Source: Cavia porcellus (lineage: Eukaryota; Chordata; Mammalia; Rodentia; Caviidae). Taken from it: 64,000 nucleotides of DNA. The stretch covers positions 18,694,532 to 18,758,531 of the forward strand of contig NW_026947503.1 of NCBI RefSeq assembly GCF_034190915.1. The letters run 5' to 3'. A model generated the notes under the pieces. The model was not told the DNA's origin, did no database searches, and saw only the letters and a program-made list of their open reading frames with translations. How positions within the stretch are numbered: position 1 is the first letter of the stretch; the number at the start of each line of letters is the position of its first letter. Below are positions 33,521 to 45,840 of this stretch, in pieces. The position numbers and the translations under genes are program-made.

Positions 33521-35624
33521 TGCACAGATATTAGAGAAATAGTTATCATAAAGGCCTCATGCTTTAAAAACTGAATTTGTTTCTAAGAAAAATCTAGATC
33601 TAATTTAAAATAACTCCATGTAATTACTGACCTTTAACTTTAGTCAAACTGTTATCGTATGTTTTTCTACATTCCATCACATTTTATCAGTATTCATACT
33701 GATTCAGTAATTAAATATAAATATCAAAGCAATAATAATTTGAAAATTTTCTGTATAACTTACTCTATTCCTATATTATTCTTTTGTGATATGATAGAAC
33801 ATTTTGACTGTTTAAAATCCACAATTTTATTTTATATTTATTGATGTGAAAAATGCAGTCATATAGTCATTCATTCATTCATTCGTGATTATACATTTAA
33901 TATGTATTTCACGCAGTGTACCTGAAAGCCAGATATAGACACCCTCTCTGGCATCCTCAGTATGTATAATACTCCTTATGAAGAGGCCACCACTAGTAAA
34001 TAATACATATAATTCTGAAAAATGCAATGCAATAGGAAGAAAAACTGCACTTCTTTAGATAGTAGCAGTTTAACCAAATTCAGCTCAGGCAGGGCTTCCA
34101 TGAGTAAGTACCATTTAACCCAGGACCAGAAACTAGCTCTGCAACAGATAGGTGAGGATTGAAGGTGGGAGAAGAAAGGCGTATTACGTCTGGCAGAAGG
34201 AAAGCTGGGTGTGAAGTAGAATAGAATCCTTGCATGTATTTTAAGAATGTTCTGCCTTCTTCATAGTTTTGAAACACATAATTCTTAATTTATCTTTCAT
34301 TTTGTTTGCTTTACCAATAAGGAGATTCTTTCATGTGTATGTACAAAACAATGTTTTGAGGCCACAACTTTTATATTGAATTACACTATTTTCTTTGCTA
34401 ACTGATTTTCATAAAGCACTTGCTTCAATTTCTAAAGCAGACATTTAAACAAGTATGATTTCTATTTCCAACACTTTGTTACATATTGAAATGTGGCTTC
34501 CCTGTGCTGACTGCACTGTACACTCATGTCCTTCAGGCTTTCGTGTCAGGTGTATATCTCATACCTGACTTGCTCTAAGGCCGTAAAAGCTGCCCATCTA
34601 TAGAACCGTGAATCAGCTGGTGATGGACACCATATACAAATAATGTAAAAGAAAATACAATAAGCTGCTTGGTCAGCGTTTCCCTTTTTCAGTCTACTGA
34701 AAAATGCCAAACAATCAGTCTGTGCACTTAGAATTTTTTTTTGATATTTTTGCTTCAATAAAATGTGTATCAAGAATTTTCACTTTCTAATCTTTGTTCT
34801 AACCTCTTCTGTGATACTTTTCCTTAAAAATTATTTTCCTCTCTATTGACCAACATGCTAACATGATGTTCCAGTTTATCTAGTATGGTTTAATTTTCAT
34901 TGTGGTCTATCATATCTTATTTGATTTGTGCTCTCACATAACATTTTAATTTCTTGAGACATCTATTGACTTATATTAACATATATAGGACAATCTTATT
35001 TACAAAAGTTTGATGAGCAGGTAGAATTAGAAAAAATAATTTGGAGCTTAAGTGATAAGAATAAGTTTTCTGTGTGTGCTACAATTTACTCAGCATTGGC
35101 GGTACCCCCATTTCCCATCTATTGCATAATTTACTATTAATTTCCTTCACTTGATGATATTTTGTGATGCTTTCCCTTTGCTATAGTTTACATTTTTATC
35201 TATTAGTAAAATTTATAAGCTATTGTTCATCATATGTCAAAACTCTGTAATATCTGAGTTCTTCCTAAAGTCTTTTTAAACATATTTAATGTATTAACAT
35301 ATCATATCACAAATATACAATAAGCCAACAGAATTGGTTGTAATTTTATGTCACATATTTTATTATATTTCATTTTATCTCTGCCTAAGTATGTTTTATC
35401 AACAAAATTTTCTTTATGAAATATTTTTCACCAAACACAATTGCTAATGTCTAATTATGTTGAGAGGAAAAATACTCAAGTGAAGTCCAGAAGGTGGTTT
35501 ATAATTCAGTCAAGAAAGTATGAAAGGTGAAACATAACCACTTTTGTATGCATCTGTTAAACAAGACATGGAAGGATTTTCCAAGCAGAAGGAGCAATAT
35601 AATTCAAGAAAAAAATTTTGTTAC
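33521..35624. other. AT-rich unique sequence
   Basis: Contains a short (TCAT)n tract at 33868-33884. No gene or family-level repeat is recognised. Confidence 0.45.
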
Positions 35625-36572
35625 TGAACTTTCTTAATTACTTTTCCATATGACACAAAATACCTAACACATCTTAAAGGAGAAAAGGTTTATTGTATCT
35701 TGTGATTTCAGTTCATGGTCAGCAGACCTTAAACCCGAAATAATGCAATGGACAAAGCATGGCAGAAGAAAGCTATTCAGTCCATGGTACCCAGGAAGCA
35801 GAAGGTGCAGGCGGGAACCCAGGATAAGAGTACACATTGCAAAGTCGTGCTCCCACTAAGCGTTTCTAACCATGCCTCACTTCCTGTCAGCAGATTTAGA
35901 CAATTATCTAATGAATTCATAAATTCAATACTGATGAGCATAGTATTCCATGATCCAATCAACTTCAAAACACATGAGAATTACCTGATGATGCAGACAA
36001 CTCAATTTGAAAATAGCAAGAGGCACAATGGTAACCAGTTTTGATCACCTGGTATTCTATTTTTGCATCACGTGCTATGCCCACCCTTCTGTTCTAACTG
36101 ACTCTGTTGTGCTTAGTCACATTTGTTTTTATTCTCTTTAAAAAAGTAATAAGAACTGTGAGAGTAATAAAACCCTAAAAGTCTAATTGTTACTGTAAAA
36201 AAAGAGAGGAAAGTAAGGTGGACTAAGGGATATAACCACAGGTATGTTCGAGAGTGTAGAATGGAAAACCATATTACTGAGCTTTTATTGGATCATTGAA
36301 TGGAACTGTCTCCAATTCCACTGTATGAATGTTCACTTTATATGCTTTAATTTAGTGATATGGACAACTGTTTCTGGGAAGATAATATGTAGCCTGTTAA
36401 CTGGTGATTTTGTACTGTATATATTTTTTGTAGAAATACTGTATTATTTGTACCCTTTTACTGCATTTTTTATGTCCTTCTTTTTTTTGTCTCTCTCTTT
36501 AAATTAAAAAAAAAAAACACACACACACACACATGAGAATTTTTGGGAATGTTCTAGACCTAAAGCATAACA
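35625..36572 (-). mobile_element. MaLR-type LTR, antisense, split by an L1
   Basis: Blocks in order: attacttttccatatgacac, aaggagaaaaggtttattg, tcagttcatggtcagcagac, a GC-richer middle, gatccaatcaacttcaaaac, then after the L1, ttctagacctaaagcataaca. This is the same layout as the LTRs at 18725 and 55136. The LTR's right end continues directly after the nested L1. Confidence 0.75.
35983..36528 (+). mobile_element. 5'-truncated L1 with perfect 13-bp duplication
   Basis: T-rich L1 3' UTR (aatggtaaccagttttgatc ... aactggtgattttgtactg) ending in poly-A and a short (AC)n. ACACATGAGAATT is present at 35970-35982 and 36529-36541. Removing the element and one copy of the repeat restores the MaLR LTR sequence, so both borders are certain. 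It ends in the same terminal block (aactggtgatt...actgt...) as the L1s at 44.4 and 52.7 kb. Confidence 0.93.
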
Positions 36573-38168
36573 TGCGGTAACAATAAAATTAGTCTCTTGT
36601 GTAAAAAAGGAAGTATGCTTACAACCTGGCATACAAGTTAGATCCATGGTTTAATTAAAATGAAATGAAATTTGGAGTTTATTTTTGATACTTCATTAAT
36701 AATTAAATTGCTTAATTTTTGTAAGTATTGTAGATTTCATTTAAAATATTCAAAAAATCTTGTGTAGTTAGTGGAAAGATATTCCCCTTAATTATTTGAA
36801 TTTTCACAGTTATGTTATACATAATACCTTCCAATTTAATTTGCAGGTTTAAAGCAAGCACATATTTAATCATAAAATGGCTCATGAAATGTACTTTCAT
36901 TCTGAGAATAGAGTGTATAAATAGGATTTTATTCCTGTTATAATTAGACATAAATTGGAAGTCTTTTTAGACTTATTTCTTGAATGAAGGTAAAAAGTAT
37001 AAAGCAAAATCCAAGTGTTATTTCAGTGTCCCTGAGGATAAGAAACATATTTCAACAAAGGTAACACCTTTACAAATTTTATCTGCCAACCATTCTAGAA
37101 AAGTAACAGGTAAACAGGTTCTTTATTCTGTACCAAATTTTTACTTTCTGTGAATTAGAGAAGATTTGCTTCTGTAATCATGTAGTGTGAATAAAATATT
37201 TTGAGTATTTTAACACACATACACTTCAATATCTTGATGTTATGTATAAAGCAAACAAATATGAAAAAATAATTAGTGTAACATATTTCAAACGAGTTCA
37301 GGGTTGTTTGTGAGAATTTTTATCCATACTTTTTCATCATGCTATAGCATATAGTATTTTGCTAACATAAAAAATTCCTGATTGTGACTTGCAAGTCAAT
37401 GTGTTTTATGTCTTTGGTGACCTTGAATTTGACAGAAAATGATCAAATAGGAAAAGAAGTAAGTAAATACACTGTGAAGTAGATTGTATGTTTCAAAAGA
37501 TATGTATAGATCAAGGTGTGCAAATGGTGAAGAGGCAGAATTCCTTATGTAATAATTTGTATTTTTATATGTTATTATGAACTATAAATATATTTTTATG
37601 ATAAGCTGATTGTAATCTATCACTTCGCAAGATTATATAATATTTAAGAACATTTTGAATGTAATGAAGACAAGCAAATGATTTACAATGTATTGGCAAA
37701 ATATTTTACTAGAAGGGATGAAAAAAGCATCAATGATCTTGAGTAAATTCAAAGGCAATATGCAATTTACGATTTTAAAAAATTCATTAAGGGGGTGGGT
37801 TATGCTCTTATAACTAATTACATTAAATGCTTGATAAGTAGCTTGATGTCTCATTAGAATTGGGGATAAGTATAGAGAAACAAAAAGCAAATGAGTTTAA
37901 TAATGGAAAATCTAAAATGCATGCAGTGTGGATGTAATTTTGAATTAGGTGTGGAAAAGACCAAAACAATTTGTAACATTATTGTTTTCTTATCGGGACT
38001 TCTCTTGGCCTATAATCAGCTGTCTTTTGTCTTAAGGCAACTAACTTGTTGCTTTAAACATAAGCATGAACATTAAAATTAAAAATGATTTGAAATGCTT
38101 GTTCACCTATTAAATGGGCATAGCATGAGGCAAATCCAATAAACCAGAGCCAGGAGATTAAGAACTTT
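36573..38168. other. AT-rich unique sequence
   Basis: Short frames on both strands have no motif. No repeat family is recognised. Confidence 0.45.
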
Positions 38169-38182
38169 TAAACACATATTTT

Positions 38183-38286
38183 TTTTTTTTTTTGTCTTTT
38201 TCTTTTTTATTGGCACCGGGGATCGAACTCACAACCACACACTTGCAAAGCAGGCGCTTATGTTGCTGAGCTAAATCCCCAGCCCC
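38183..38286 (-). mobile_element. ID SINE, young-looking, antisense
   Basis: Poly-T, the tail block tgtctttttcttttttattgg, then a well-kept antisense ID body (caccggggatcgaactcac ... gctgagctaaatccccagcccc). TAAACACATATTTT at 38169-38182 and TAAACATATATTTT at 38287-38300 differ at one base and mark the target-site duplication. Confidence 0.93.
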
Positions 38287-38300
38287 TAAACATATATTTT

Positions 38301-39186
38301 AGTTTCTTCACAAATATTCTTACATACAAGAGAAATCTTTTAATTGTAGAAATTTGGACTAAGCAAGCAGTATACCTTCAAATAGAAAAAAAAAAAAAAA
38401 AAAGAAAGAAAGAAATACGGAAAACATGGGCAAGAGAAAATAAAAATAAACTAAAATTAGAAAATATGCACTTAAAACACCATCAGGCAATCGCCAAACC
38501 ACATCAGAAACACAGGTAAGCAGATTTATAGTTCATTTAGGCACAGTGATGGAACTGAATGATTCTTAAAGGCAATATCTACAGGACTGCATAAATATTA
38601 TAAAACATGGTATTAATGATTGAGCATCCATACTACCAAATTTAAGAACATCAACTATTCTTGCAGGCAATTTTGAAAAAAAAATTAATAAATTTTCAGA
38701 TGAAAAATATGTAGACTTTTTTTTGCAATTTTTGTATAGCTGTATTGAGATAGAACTTTATATTCAGAATGAGTTCAGTGTCATTTTATTAATATAAGCA
38801 AAATATAACATAAGCAAAGTTCTTCTACAGGACATAAAAAGAGACAAAATTGATTTTGAGATCCTGGTAAAAATTGCCACCATATGGTGGGTTTATGTAT
38901 GTGCTGTGCCAAAAATTCAAACTTGTGTGTCCTAATTTCACACATATTACCAAACCATCTTGCTACCAAGTTCGAAGTTTTCTTACATTCAAGAAACAAA
39001 CTTGTATTCTTTAAGTTCAACAAAGTCCAGTCAGAATATCCCTTCAAGAAATATTACATACATTTTGAAATTTTGACATGTTATTCTACTCTGCGGTTTT
39101 GTTTCGTTGACTCTGTGAACATTTGAATAAGCTTCATTATTATTGTCTTTCCAACATTACTTTTCTATTTGATTACTGAAGTACAC
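38301..39186. other. AT-rich sequence with an A/GAAA tract
   Basis: A-run and (GAAA)n at about 38385-38415; otherwise nothing recognised. Confidence 0.45.
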
Positions 39187-39414
39187 TGTTATGTGTAGAA
39201 TTGTGTGTACCAAAAATACGTCTGTTGCAATCCAATACCTCAGAATTTGACAGCTTTAATAGACCGCATCTGTAAAGACTTAATACAGGTGAAATGAAGT
39301 CATACTGGTGAGCGCTAAGCTAATGTGCCCGGTGTCCTCATAACAAAACTGATTGAGAGCCTCTGTCTGTCTGTCTATCTGTCTGTCTGTCTGTCTCTCT
39401 CTCTCACACACACA

Positions 39415-39463
<49 letters not shown>

Positions 39464-39632
39464 CAAAAACCATTTAAAGAACAAGGCAGCTATCCACAGG
39501 CCACGAGAAGTCCCAGAATATGTCAACCTCGCAACTGTTGACCTCGTGCTTCAGTCGTTCAGACTTGTGAGGAAATAAATTTACAATATGTAAGCCATCT
39601 AATCTATGAAAAAATTTTGTGCCAGTCATAGG
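39187..39632 (+). mobile_element. MaLR (MLT1/MST-like) LTR, sense
   Basis: Begins TGTTATGTG and follows the MaLR plan: accaaaaatacgtctgttgc, a cctcataacaaaactga block, a simple-repeat middle, then acttgtgaggaaataaattt, aatatgtaagccatctaatc and ttttgtgccagtcata at the end. The compound microsatellite lies where this LTR type normally has a short CT tract, which suggests expansion in place. Well diverged, hence old. Confidence 0.75.
39361..39460. repeat. Compound (CTGT)n(CT)n(CA)n microsatellite
   Basis: About 100 bp of CTGT repeats, then CT, then a long CA tract with one GACA interruption. It lies inside the MaLR LTR. Confidence 0.97.
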
Positions 39633-39692
39633 AATCTAATTTAGAGTCTTCAACTTGATATAAAAACCAATATTTGCTCTTCTTTAAGATTT

Positions 39693-39805
39693 TTTTTTTT
39701 TTTTTTTTTTTTGTCTTTTTCCTTTTTATCGGTACCAGGGATCAAACTCATGACTGCCTGCTTGCAAGGCAGGCACTTATGCCGCTGAGCTAAATCCCCA
39801 GCCCC
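39693..39805 (-). mobile_element. ID SINE, young-looking, antisense
   Basis: Long poly-T, tail block tgtctttttcctttttatcgg, then an antisense ID body nearly identical to 38183-38286 and 52773-52881. TTCTTTAAGATTT at 39680-39692 and TTCTTTGAGATTT at 39806-39818 (12 of 13 alike) are the target-site duplication. The 66-aa minus-strand frame here is only ID sequence. Confidence 0.94.
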
Positions 39806-39818
39806 TTCTTTGAGATTT

Positions 39819-42800
39819 ATAAAATGTAATCGTATTGCTTTGTATGTCATTTTGAGAAAAACAAACTACTTCAGGTTTATTTCTCTCACCAATGTTTCAT
39901 TTGTGACTGGATACTCTCACAAATTTTTCTCAATCTTTAAAGTCAATTCATTTTTCTTAAACTACTTGTGTTTGGGGAAAATTTTCCCTGCTACCTATTA
40001 GTGGTTTTTGCATGAAGATTCTGGTCTCATTTTGAATTTTTTTTTTTTTTTTTTTTTTTTTTAGGAGAAGTGTCTTGATTTAAAGTTCTGAGTGTTCTGC
40101 TTTTTTGCTTTGACTTTTTGGTGTGTAGATATTAATTATTCATATCACAGTCCTTTGAGTGTATTTTATATTAACTATTCATTCTTTGACCCATTTTACA
40201 TCGTCTTTCATCTTTTTTTTTTAATACATTAGCTGTCTTTTGGCTTTTCATCAAAGTCCTTGAACATATTGCTACTTTGATCTAATTTTCTCTGGGAAAT
40301 TTTTAATTTTAAAGTTCATTACAATCTGAATTTTTTTCATTTGTTTCCTAGTTTGACAAAACTCTTCTTTTATTCTGCCATTATTAGTTTGGTTAGTGTC
40401 TCTAAATTTTATTTCTTCTGAGTCCAGGAGTCACTCTCGTTCCTGTCTCCAAGTGTTTGTTTAAACAGATTGGATCCAATCTGAACTGTTGCTACCAAGT
40501 TCAAAAATTTCTTACATTCAATAAACAATATTGCAATTCATTTACTTCAAATTTATGTTCTGCATTTTAATTAAAATATCATCAGATGAAATGTTTTGAT
40601 TATTGTTTTCTACTAACTACTGTTTTGTAGTAATAGTGTAATGTAGAAGTAGGTTTTTATCTGTCCCTATTCCATTTGGGTGCAGGGTTATTAGGTGATG
40701 CATTCATTTGTTCTGTCATTTTCAATGCAATTTCTTATAAGAATCTATCGGTGATTGAGAATGATGTAAATAGTTAGCATGCCCTTTTTCTCTCTTTGGT
40801 TTAACTTCTTTTTTTAATTGTTTAATAACAATATCAGAATGTTGTCTTTGCTACAATAAATATCCAGTTCTTCCTCCAATACAATGCATATACTACTTAT
40901 AGTCATACATACATATTTCTTCCTTTGTGAGTCAAATGTAGAATTTTTCACTTTTAATAATCTTATTGTTTGGGGAAAGTTGTATGGGAAATATTTGGAA
41001 TTTGGGACCCAGGATTATCTTCAAATTGAAGTCATTCACAAATTTAAAGATAGATTTCTGTGCTCTCCAGTTATTTTTAATTTTATGTTTTATTGGTGTC
41101 AACAGAGTATGCATATTTGTTTTGCAATCTGTGTTCAGTAGTTCCAATCTTCATTTATGTGATTTTCTTTTCCTAGTGTTTTTCAACATACTACAAAAAT
41201 ATTTCTGTCTGATTGTCTGATAAAATTTGACAGCTACCATTGGAATTTCACTTGTGAAAATAAAAAAAAAAAGACAAAGATGAAAGAATCTTCTCAATTG
41301 CTGCCTCTGTCTATTTCTGTTGAAAAATGTAGAGGACCACCATCTTACTATCACTTAAATACAAGCTAACAGTGTTTAGTTTTCTCATGATCCTTGCCAT
41401 TTATGCAAAGTCTACAGTCTTTCTGTTGCTATAATTATAAATGTTGTGTTAAGTCGAATGTACCATCACTATTATTTATCTTTTCTTGTAATGTTTCACT
41501 CTGTGCTGGCTCAAAATGTGCACAAACCATCAAAGAATTGTAGGGATCCGGAATTCTGGAGCTGAAAATAATTCTATTTTACCTTATCACAAAGTATATC
41601 CCTTTGGTCCTTGGTTACTGTAAAAACAAATTCCTTTAAAATTCTTCCTCCTAACTAAGCCTAGATTTAAATAACATTTCTCTTTATGTGGTCTTTATGA
41701 ACTAAAATCTTAGTTTTCTGGGCTGATAGGCCTTGCAATATTGACTAAACATTGTATATTCAATTATTGTCTTTATGTAGCAGTTTTCAGGATTCCTTCA
41801 GAATTAATCTTGACAGCTCCTTGTATGTTGTTAGCATCACTATGCAGTTTGGCCATTAAATATATTTGTACAGAAATTTTTATTGTTTTTCTTTGAAAGG
41901 CTTATTTCTAAGAAGTAATTTAATCTAAGTTATTAGAAGTAAAAGTCCTCCTGTGTGGGACTGTAGTACTTTGTAAAGTACTTGACACACATTAAATGCT
42001 TCAAATCGAAAGCTAAATTGGTAAGGGGTGTTTCCATCAATTGTATTTGAGATTTAGTCATAAAATATGCACCTCATCACTTTAAAATCAAGTTACTTGT
42101 GAAATTTTGAAAATAAATAAGTTTTAAGAAAAAAAAACAATTTTCCCCCTCTGGTTAAAATTTTTAAATAAAAAGATTCTGTTCATTTTTAGAATAATTT
42201 TCTCATGATCAAACCTTGTCAATGTAAAGCAAGCATTTTAGATGCAACTTTCTTAGCTCCTTCTCATACACACGAACTGGTTTTAGGTGTCCTGGGACTG
42301 ACACTTATTTGACAGAAGGTTTTTTTTTTTTTTTTTTTTTTTAAATGAAAATAATTAGTGTTTAAACTCAATGAGGTATATGCCTTTAGATTGCCACAAC
42401 AATTCTCTTGAAATGTAGCAGTAATTATCTTTAATAGTAAAAGTTGATAAGAATATATTGAGACTGAATGTCAGTTTCCTCATTTGACTCTTCTTAGTGT
42501 TTATTGAAGCATTTGATTTTAGTTACTGTGATTCATTTTTATAATTTGTATAAATGGACAAAATTAGACAACACATGAAGTTATGAGTCTGTAAAGATTG
42601 AAAATGCTTACACTGTGTACCACAAATATAATTCTATTTTAAAAATCTTACACTTCTGTTAAAATAGTATGATTCTAGTAAAAAAGAATATTATTATTAT
42701 ATTAAAAATTCACAGAATTTTACAGAATCTCATAGGTAAAAACATATCCAGTAGTTGATTTCAGAAGATGTATAAAACATAGATACTTATTGAGAATGTT

Positions 42801-43439
42801 GACCCTTTTACCAGACACACACATGGACACACACACACACACACACACACACATGGACACACACACACACATTTCTCTTTGTGAGGAACATGCCTTAGGT
42901 TGACCCCTTTGACCTGTGGCATTATATAGGAATTTGCAAGTGTGAAGAGCATTTTTACTTCATTTAGATAATAAAGTTTGTAATCTCCTGAAATAATAAT
43001 GTTGCATAGCAAAAGTCAAAGCATGTCACTTATATAATTAAAATCTTAAATTTTGATATCTATGCCAAATCCTCTGTGTTTCTCCTGAATTTATTGAGAG
43101 CAAAAAGTTCTATCTGTCTTTGAAACAATCTTTTTTTCCAAATGTTGGTGTATAGTAGGAATAAAAATATGTAATTCACAATATTATTATATTGCTTTTT
43201 TTGTATTTTATTTTTGTAATCATATTTTGTACAGCTTAGAGACGTTCATATTCACCATAGGAAATTTGCACGTGTACATGATGTATCTTGATTATTTATA
43301 TTTTCCATTAACTTTCCCTCTCTTCAACTTCACCTTCTCCATTTTATTCTTCTGTCATTATTCCCTTCCCTCCTCTTCCCTAGTTCCTACTTATTTTGAA
43401 CAATTTTGTCAAATTTTATAATACTTATTATATACTGTC
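39819..43439. other. AT-rich unique sequence with T-runs
   Basis: Poly-T runs lie at 40037-40062 and 42320-42342. Short overlapping frames at 40884-41220 on both strands have no motif. No gene is supported. Confidence 0.45.
42814..42870. repeat. (CA)n microsatellite with repeated ATGG interruption
   Basis: Two CA tracts, each preceded by acacatggacac, giving a duplicated repeat block. The minus-strand frame of Cys-Val repeats is a by-product. Confidence 0.95.
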
Positions 43440-43624
43440 ATTTTTATTTACATCTTTGGCTAGTCACTCCACAGAAACAATGATATTTGTATGTGTGTCT
43501 GATTTATTTAACTGAAGAGTATGGTGTCAAAGTGCGTTCATTTACTTAGAAATGATTTCTTTCTGTATGGCTGAATAGCACTCCATTTTATATTAAACAC
43601 ATCTTTTTATATATATTTGTGTGT

Positions 43625-43669
<45 letters not shown>

Positions 43670-43951
43670 TGCAAAATAGATAACTATTCTTCTAATTTTT
43701 GTTAATCCAAAAGAAAGTTTTGTTCTTATTGTCTGAGTCATTGTTCATTTTTTATACCTAAATCTTATCATCTGACCAACTATATGCAATATATTAACCA
43801 GTGTTAGTTTCCTATTTATATTCTTTTTAAAATTCTGTATGATTTTTGTTTAAAATTTTTAAAGTAAATTTTAAAAAACACATCTTTTTATCTATTTGGT
43901 GGTTGTTGGGCATTTGAGTTATTTCCAATAACTGCTATTACAAATATGCTA

Positions 43952-43982
<31 letters not shown>

Positions 43983-44075
43983 CACTGTTGTATGAAGTTT
44001 TAGGTTCTGCTGGCCATATATCCAGAAGGGGAATAGCTGGGTCAAATGGGAATCATGAGAGCCAGGAAAACAATG
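43440..44075 (-). pseudogene. Old L1 ORF2 end/3' UTR, antisense, carrying an insert
   Basis: Antisense L1 blocks: ctgtatggctgaatagcact and ccattttatattaaacac before the insert; then tggtggttgttgggcatttg, gagttatttccaataactgc, ccagaaggggaatagctggg and tcaaatggg after it. These follow the order of the ORF2 C-terminal end in reverse. It is older than the L1 at 44.4 kb. A (TA)n tract (43951-43979) interrupts it. Confidence 0.65.
43611..43875 (+). mobile_element. Unidentified 265-bp insert with 16-bp perfect duplication
   Basis: AAACACATCTTTTTAT occurs at 43595-43610 and again at 43876-43891. Removing the insert and one copy restores the old antisense L1, so the borders are secure. The insert starts with a (TA)n tract (about 43626-43660) and ends in A-rich sequence (aaaatttttaaagtaaattttaaa). 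The long duplication and A-rich end fit L1-type target-primed insertion in plus orientation. The body (43670-43850) matches no SINE or L1 part that I recognise. Confidence 0.7.
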
Positions 44076-44346
44076 CAGAAACAAACAGGGTAAAGAGTAA
44101 AGAGACATGGGCAGGACTTCCAGAAAGCTTTTGTGTAAAGACTGGCCAGAATCCCCACATGTAGAAGTGAAGATCAACCCCTCATTTAGTGCTAACCCTA
44201 CTGCAGGCTTGATGAGACTCTGATTTGAACACCACAGATCAAGAGACACCAGACAAATTTCATTTGCTTTACTTTAATTCTCTTTGTTCTGTTTATTGTT
44301 CTCTTTTCCTTATCTGGTTAGTTTTCATTTACTTTTTGTGTTTACA
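44076..44346. other. Unassigned sequence
   Basis: GC-moderate sequence followed by T-rich sequence; no element or gene recognised. The minus-strand frame 43938-44249 runs through old L1 and a TA tract. Confidence 0.4.
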
Positions 44347-44357
44347 CACACATTTTT

Positions 44358-45840
44358 TTTAGTGTGGCATTTTTTTATTTAAAGAGAAAACAAAACAAAA
44401 CAAAACAGTTAAAGGATACAAGTAATACAGAATTTCAAGAATAAAATAAACAGTAAGAAATCACTAGTTAATAGATTACATATTGTCATCTTAGAAACAG
44501 TTGTTCAAATTACAAAGTTAAAGCATACAAAGTGGACATTCAAGCAGTGAGATTGCAAACAGTTCTGTTCAGTGATCCAACAAAAACTTAGTAATATGGT
44601 TATTTTCTTACATACTTAAATATACATGCAGTTATATCCTTTAGATCACTTTCTTTTCCTCTCTTTTTACAATAACAATTACAAATTTTGATTTTTATTA
44701 CTCCCACAGTTCTTATTACCTTTTTTGAAGAGAAAAAAACCCAAATGTGACAAAGCAAAACAGAGTCAGTTAGAACAGAAGAATGGGCATAGTATATGAT
44801 GTAAAAACAGAATACCAGATGATCAACAATGGTTCCCATTATGCCTCTTGCTATCTTAAAAAGATTTGCCTATGTCATCAGATACAATAGAATAGAACAA
44901 AACAGTACAGAACAAAACCAATAAAACCTAAACATTGGAGACCTTACAGGATTTCAGAAGATAATAGTCAAACCATAATGGACATCATAGTGAATCTCAT
45001 TGCCTTCAAACCAGTTGCCTATACACTCAAACTTGGTACTATCAAACAAAACAGAAGAGTAATATCAGTCAAAACAAGATGGAGTGAGCAATACATGGGT
45101 TCAAATCAGGTTAATAGGAAAACAAAAAAAAATTACTATAATATATCCCGCCATTTTTTAAATTTATTTTCCCTTAATTAAAAAATAATAAAAAAGTAAT
45201 TTTTAAAAAAGGGAAAAAAGGGGAGATTGAGATAAAAGTGGACATAACAACAAAACAACACAGGTCAGAGCAGAACAATTTAAGCATCATAGTGTTTCAC
45301 TATCAGATAACCTGACATAGTATAGTAGTTACCATAGTGTCTCTTTCCTTGAAATATTTGAGTATAAGTTCATATACTTTAGCATCAAAAATATCAAGAC
45401 AGTGTGAAACCATTCAAGAGAATGAAAGTATTACAGGATATTTAGAACCAGCTAACAGAAAACGAACAATGGTTTCTATATTATCTTTTTGCCTATAAAA
45501 ATTTTGTTTATACTATCATGTATATTAAAATACAATAAGATACAACATGTTAAAACCAATGGAAACCGATGAACAACAGCTTGGTGGGACTTCAAACAAG
45601 ATTAGCTATTATGATGTCTTGTTTTCTTCAAATAGCTATTCATTCTATCACAGACAATAAAATCAAACAACTCAGATTAAAACCACTCCAATTAATGAGT
45701 GAGAGCATTATATGGCTTCAAACCAATATAAATTGGAATCATGATTACCACATACTTTTTTGTATTCTTATCATTTCTTACACTAGGGAAACTATTCGGT
45801 ATGTATACATGTGAGTTTGATTTATTTCACTTATGAGGAT
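44358..45840 (-). mobile_element. L1 3' UTR (long, two sets of repeat units), antisense
   Basis: Read on the minus strand this follows the ORF2 end. The first set of units has landmarks at about 45606, 45472 and 45325 (about 134 and 147 bp apart). An AT-rich linker follows (45150-45240), then a second set with corresponding points at about 44982 and 44831. The terminal block (aactagtgatttcttactg on the minus strand) and a short A-rich end finish it. CACACATTTTT at 44347-44357 matches 47244-47254 and probably marks the insertion site. Confidence 0.75.

Noticed and set aside
39353..39541. Ser/Thr-His repeat protein
   Set aside because: The frame is produced by the CTGT/CT/CA microsatellite.
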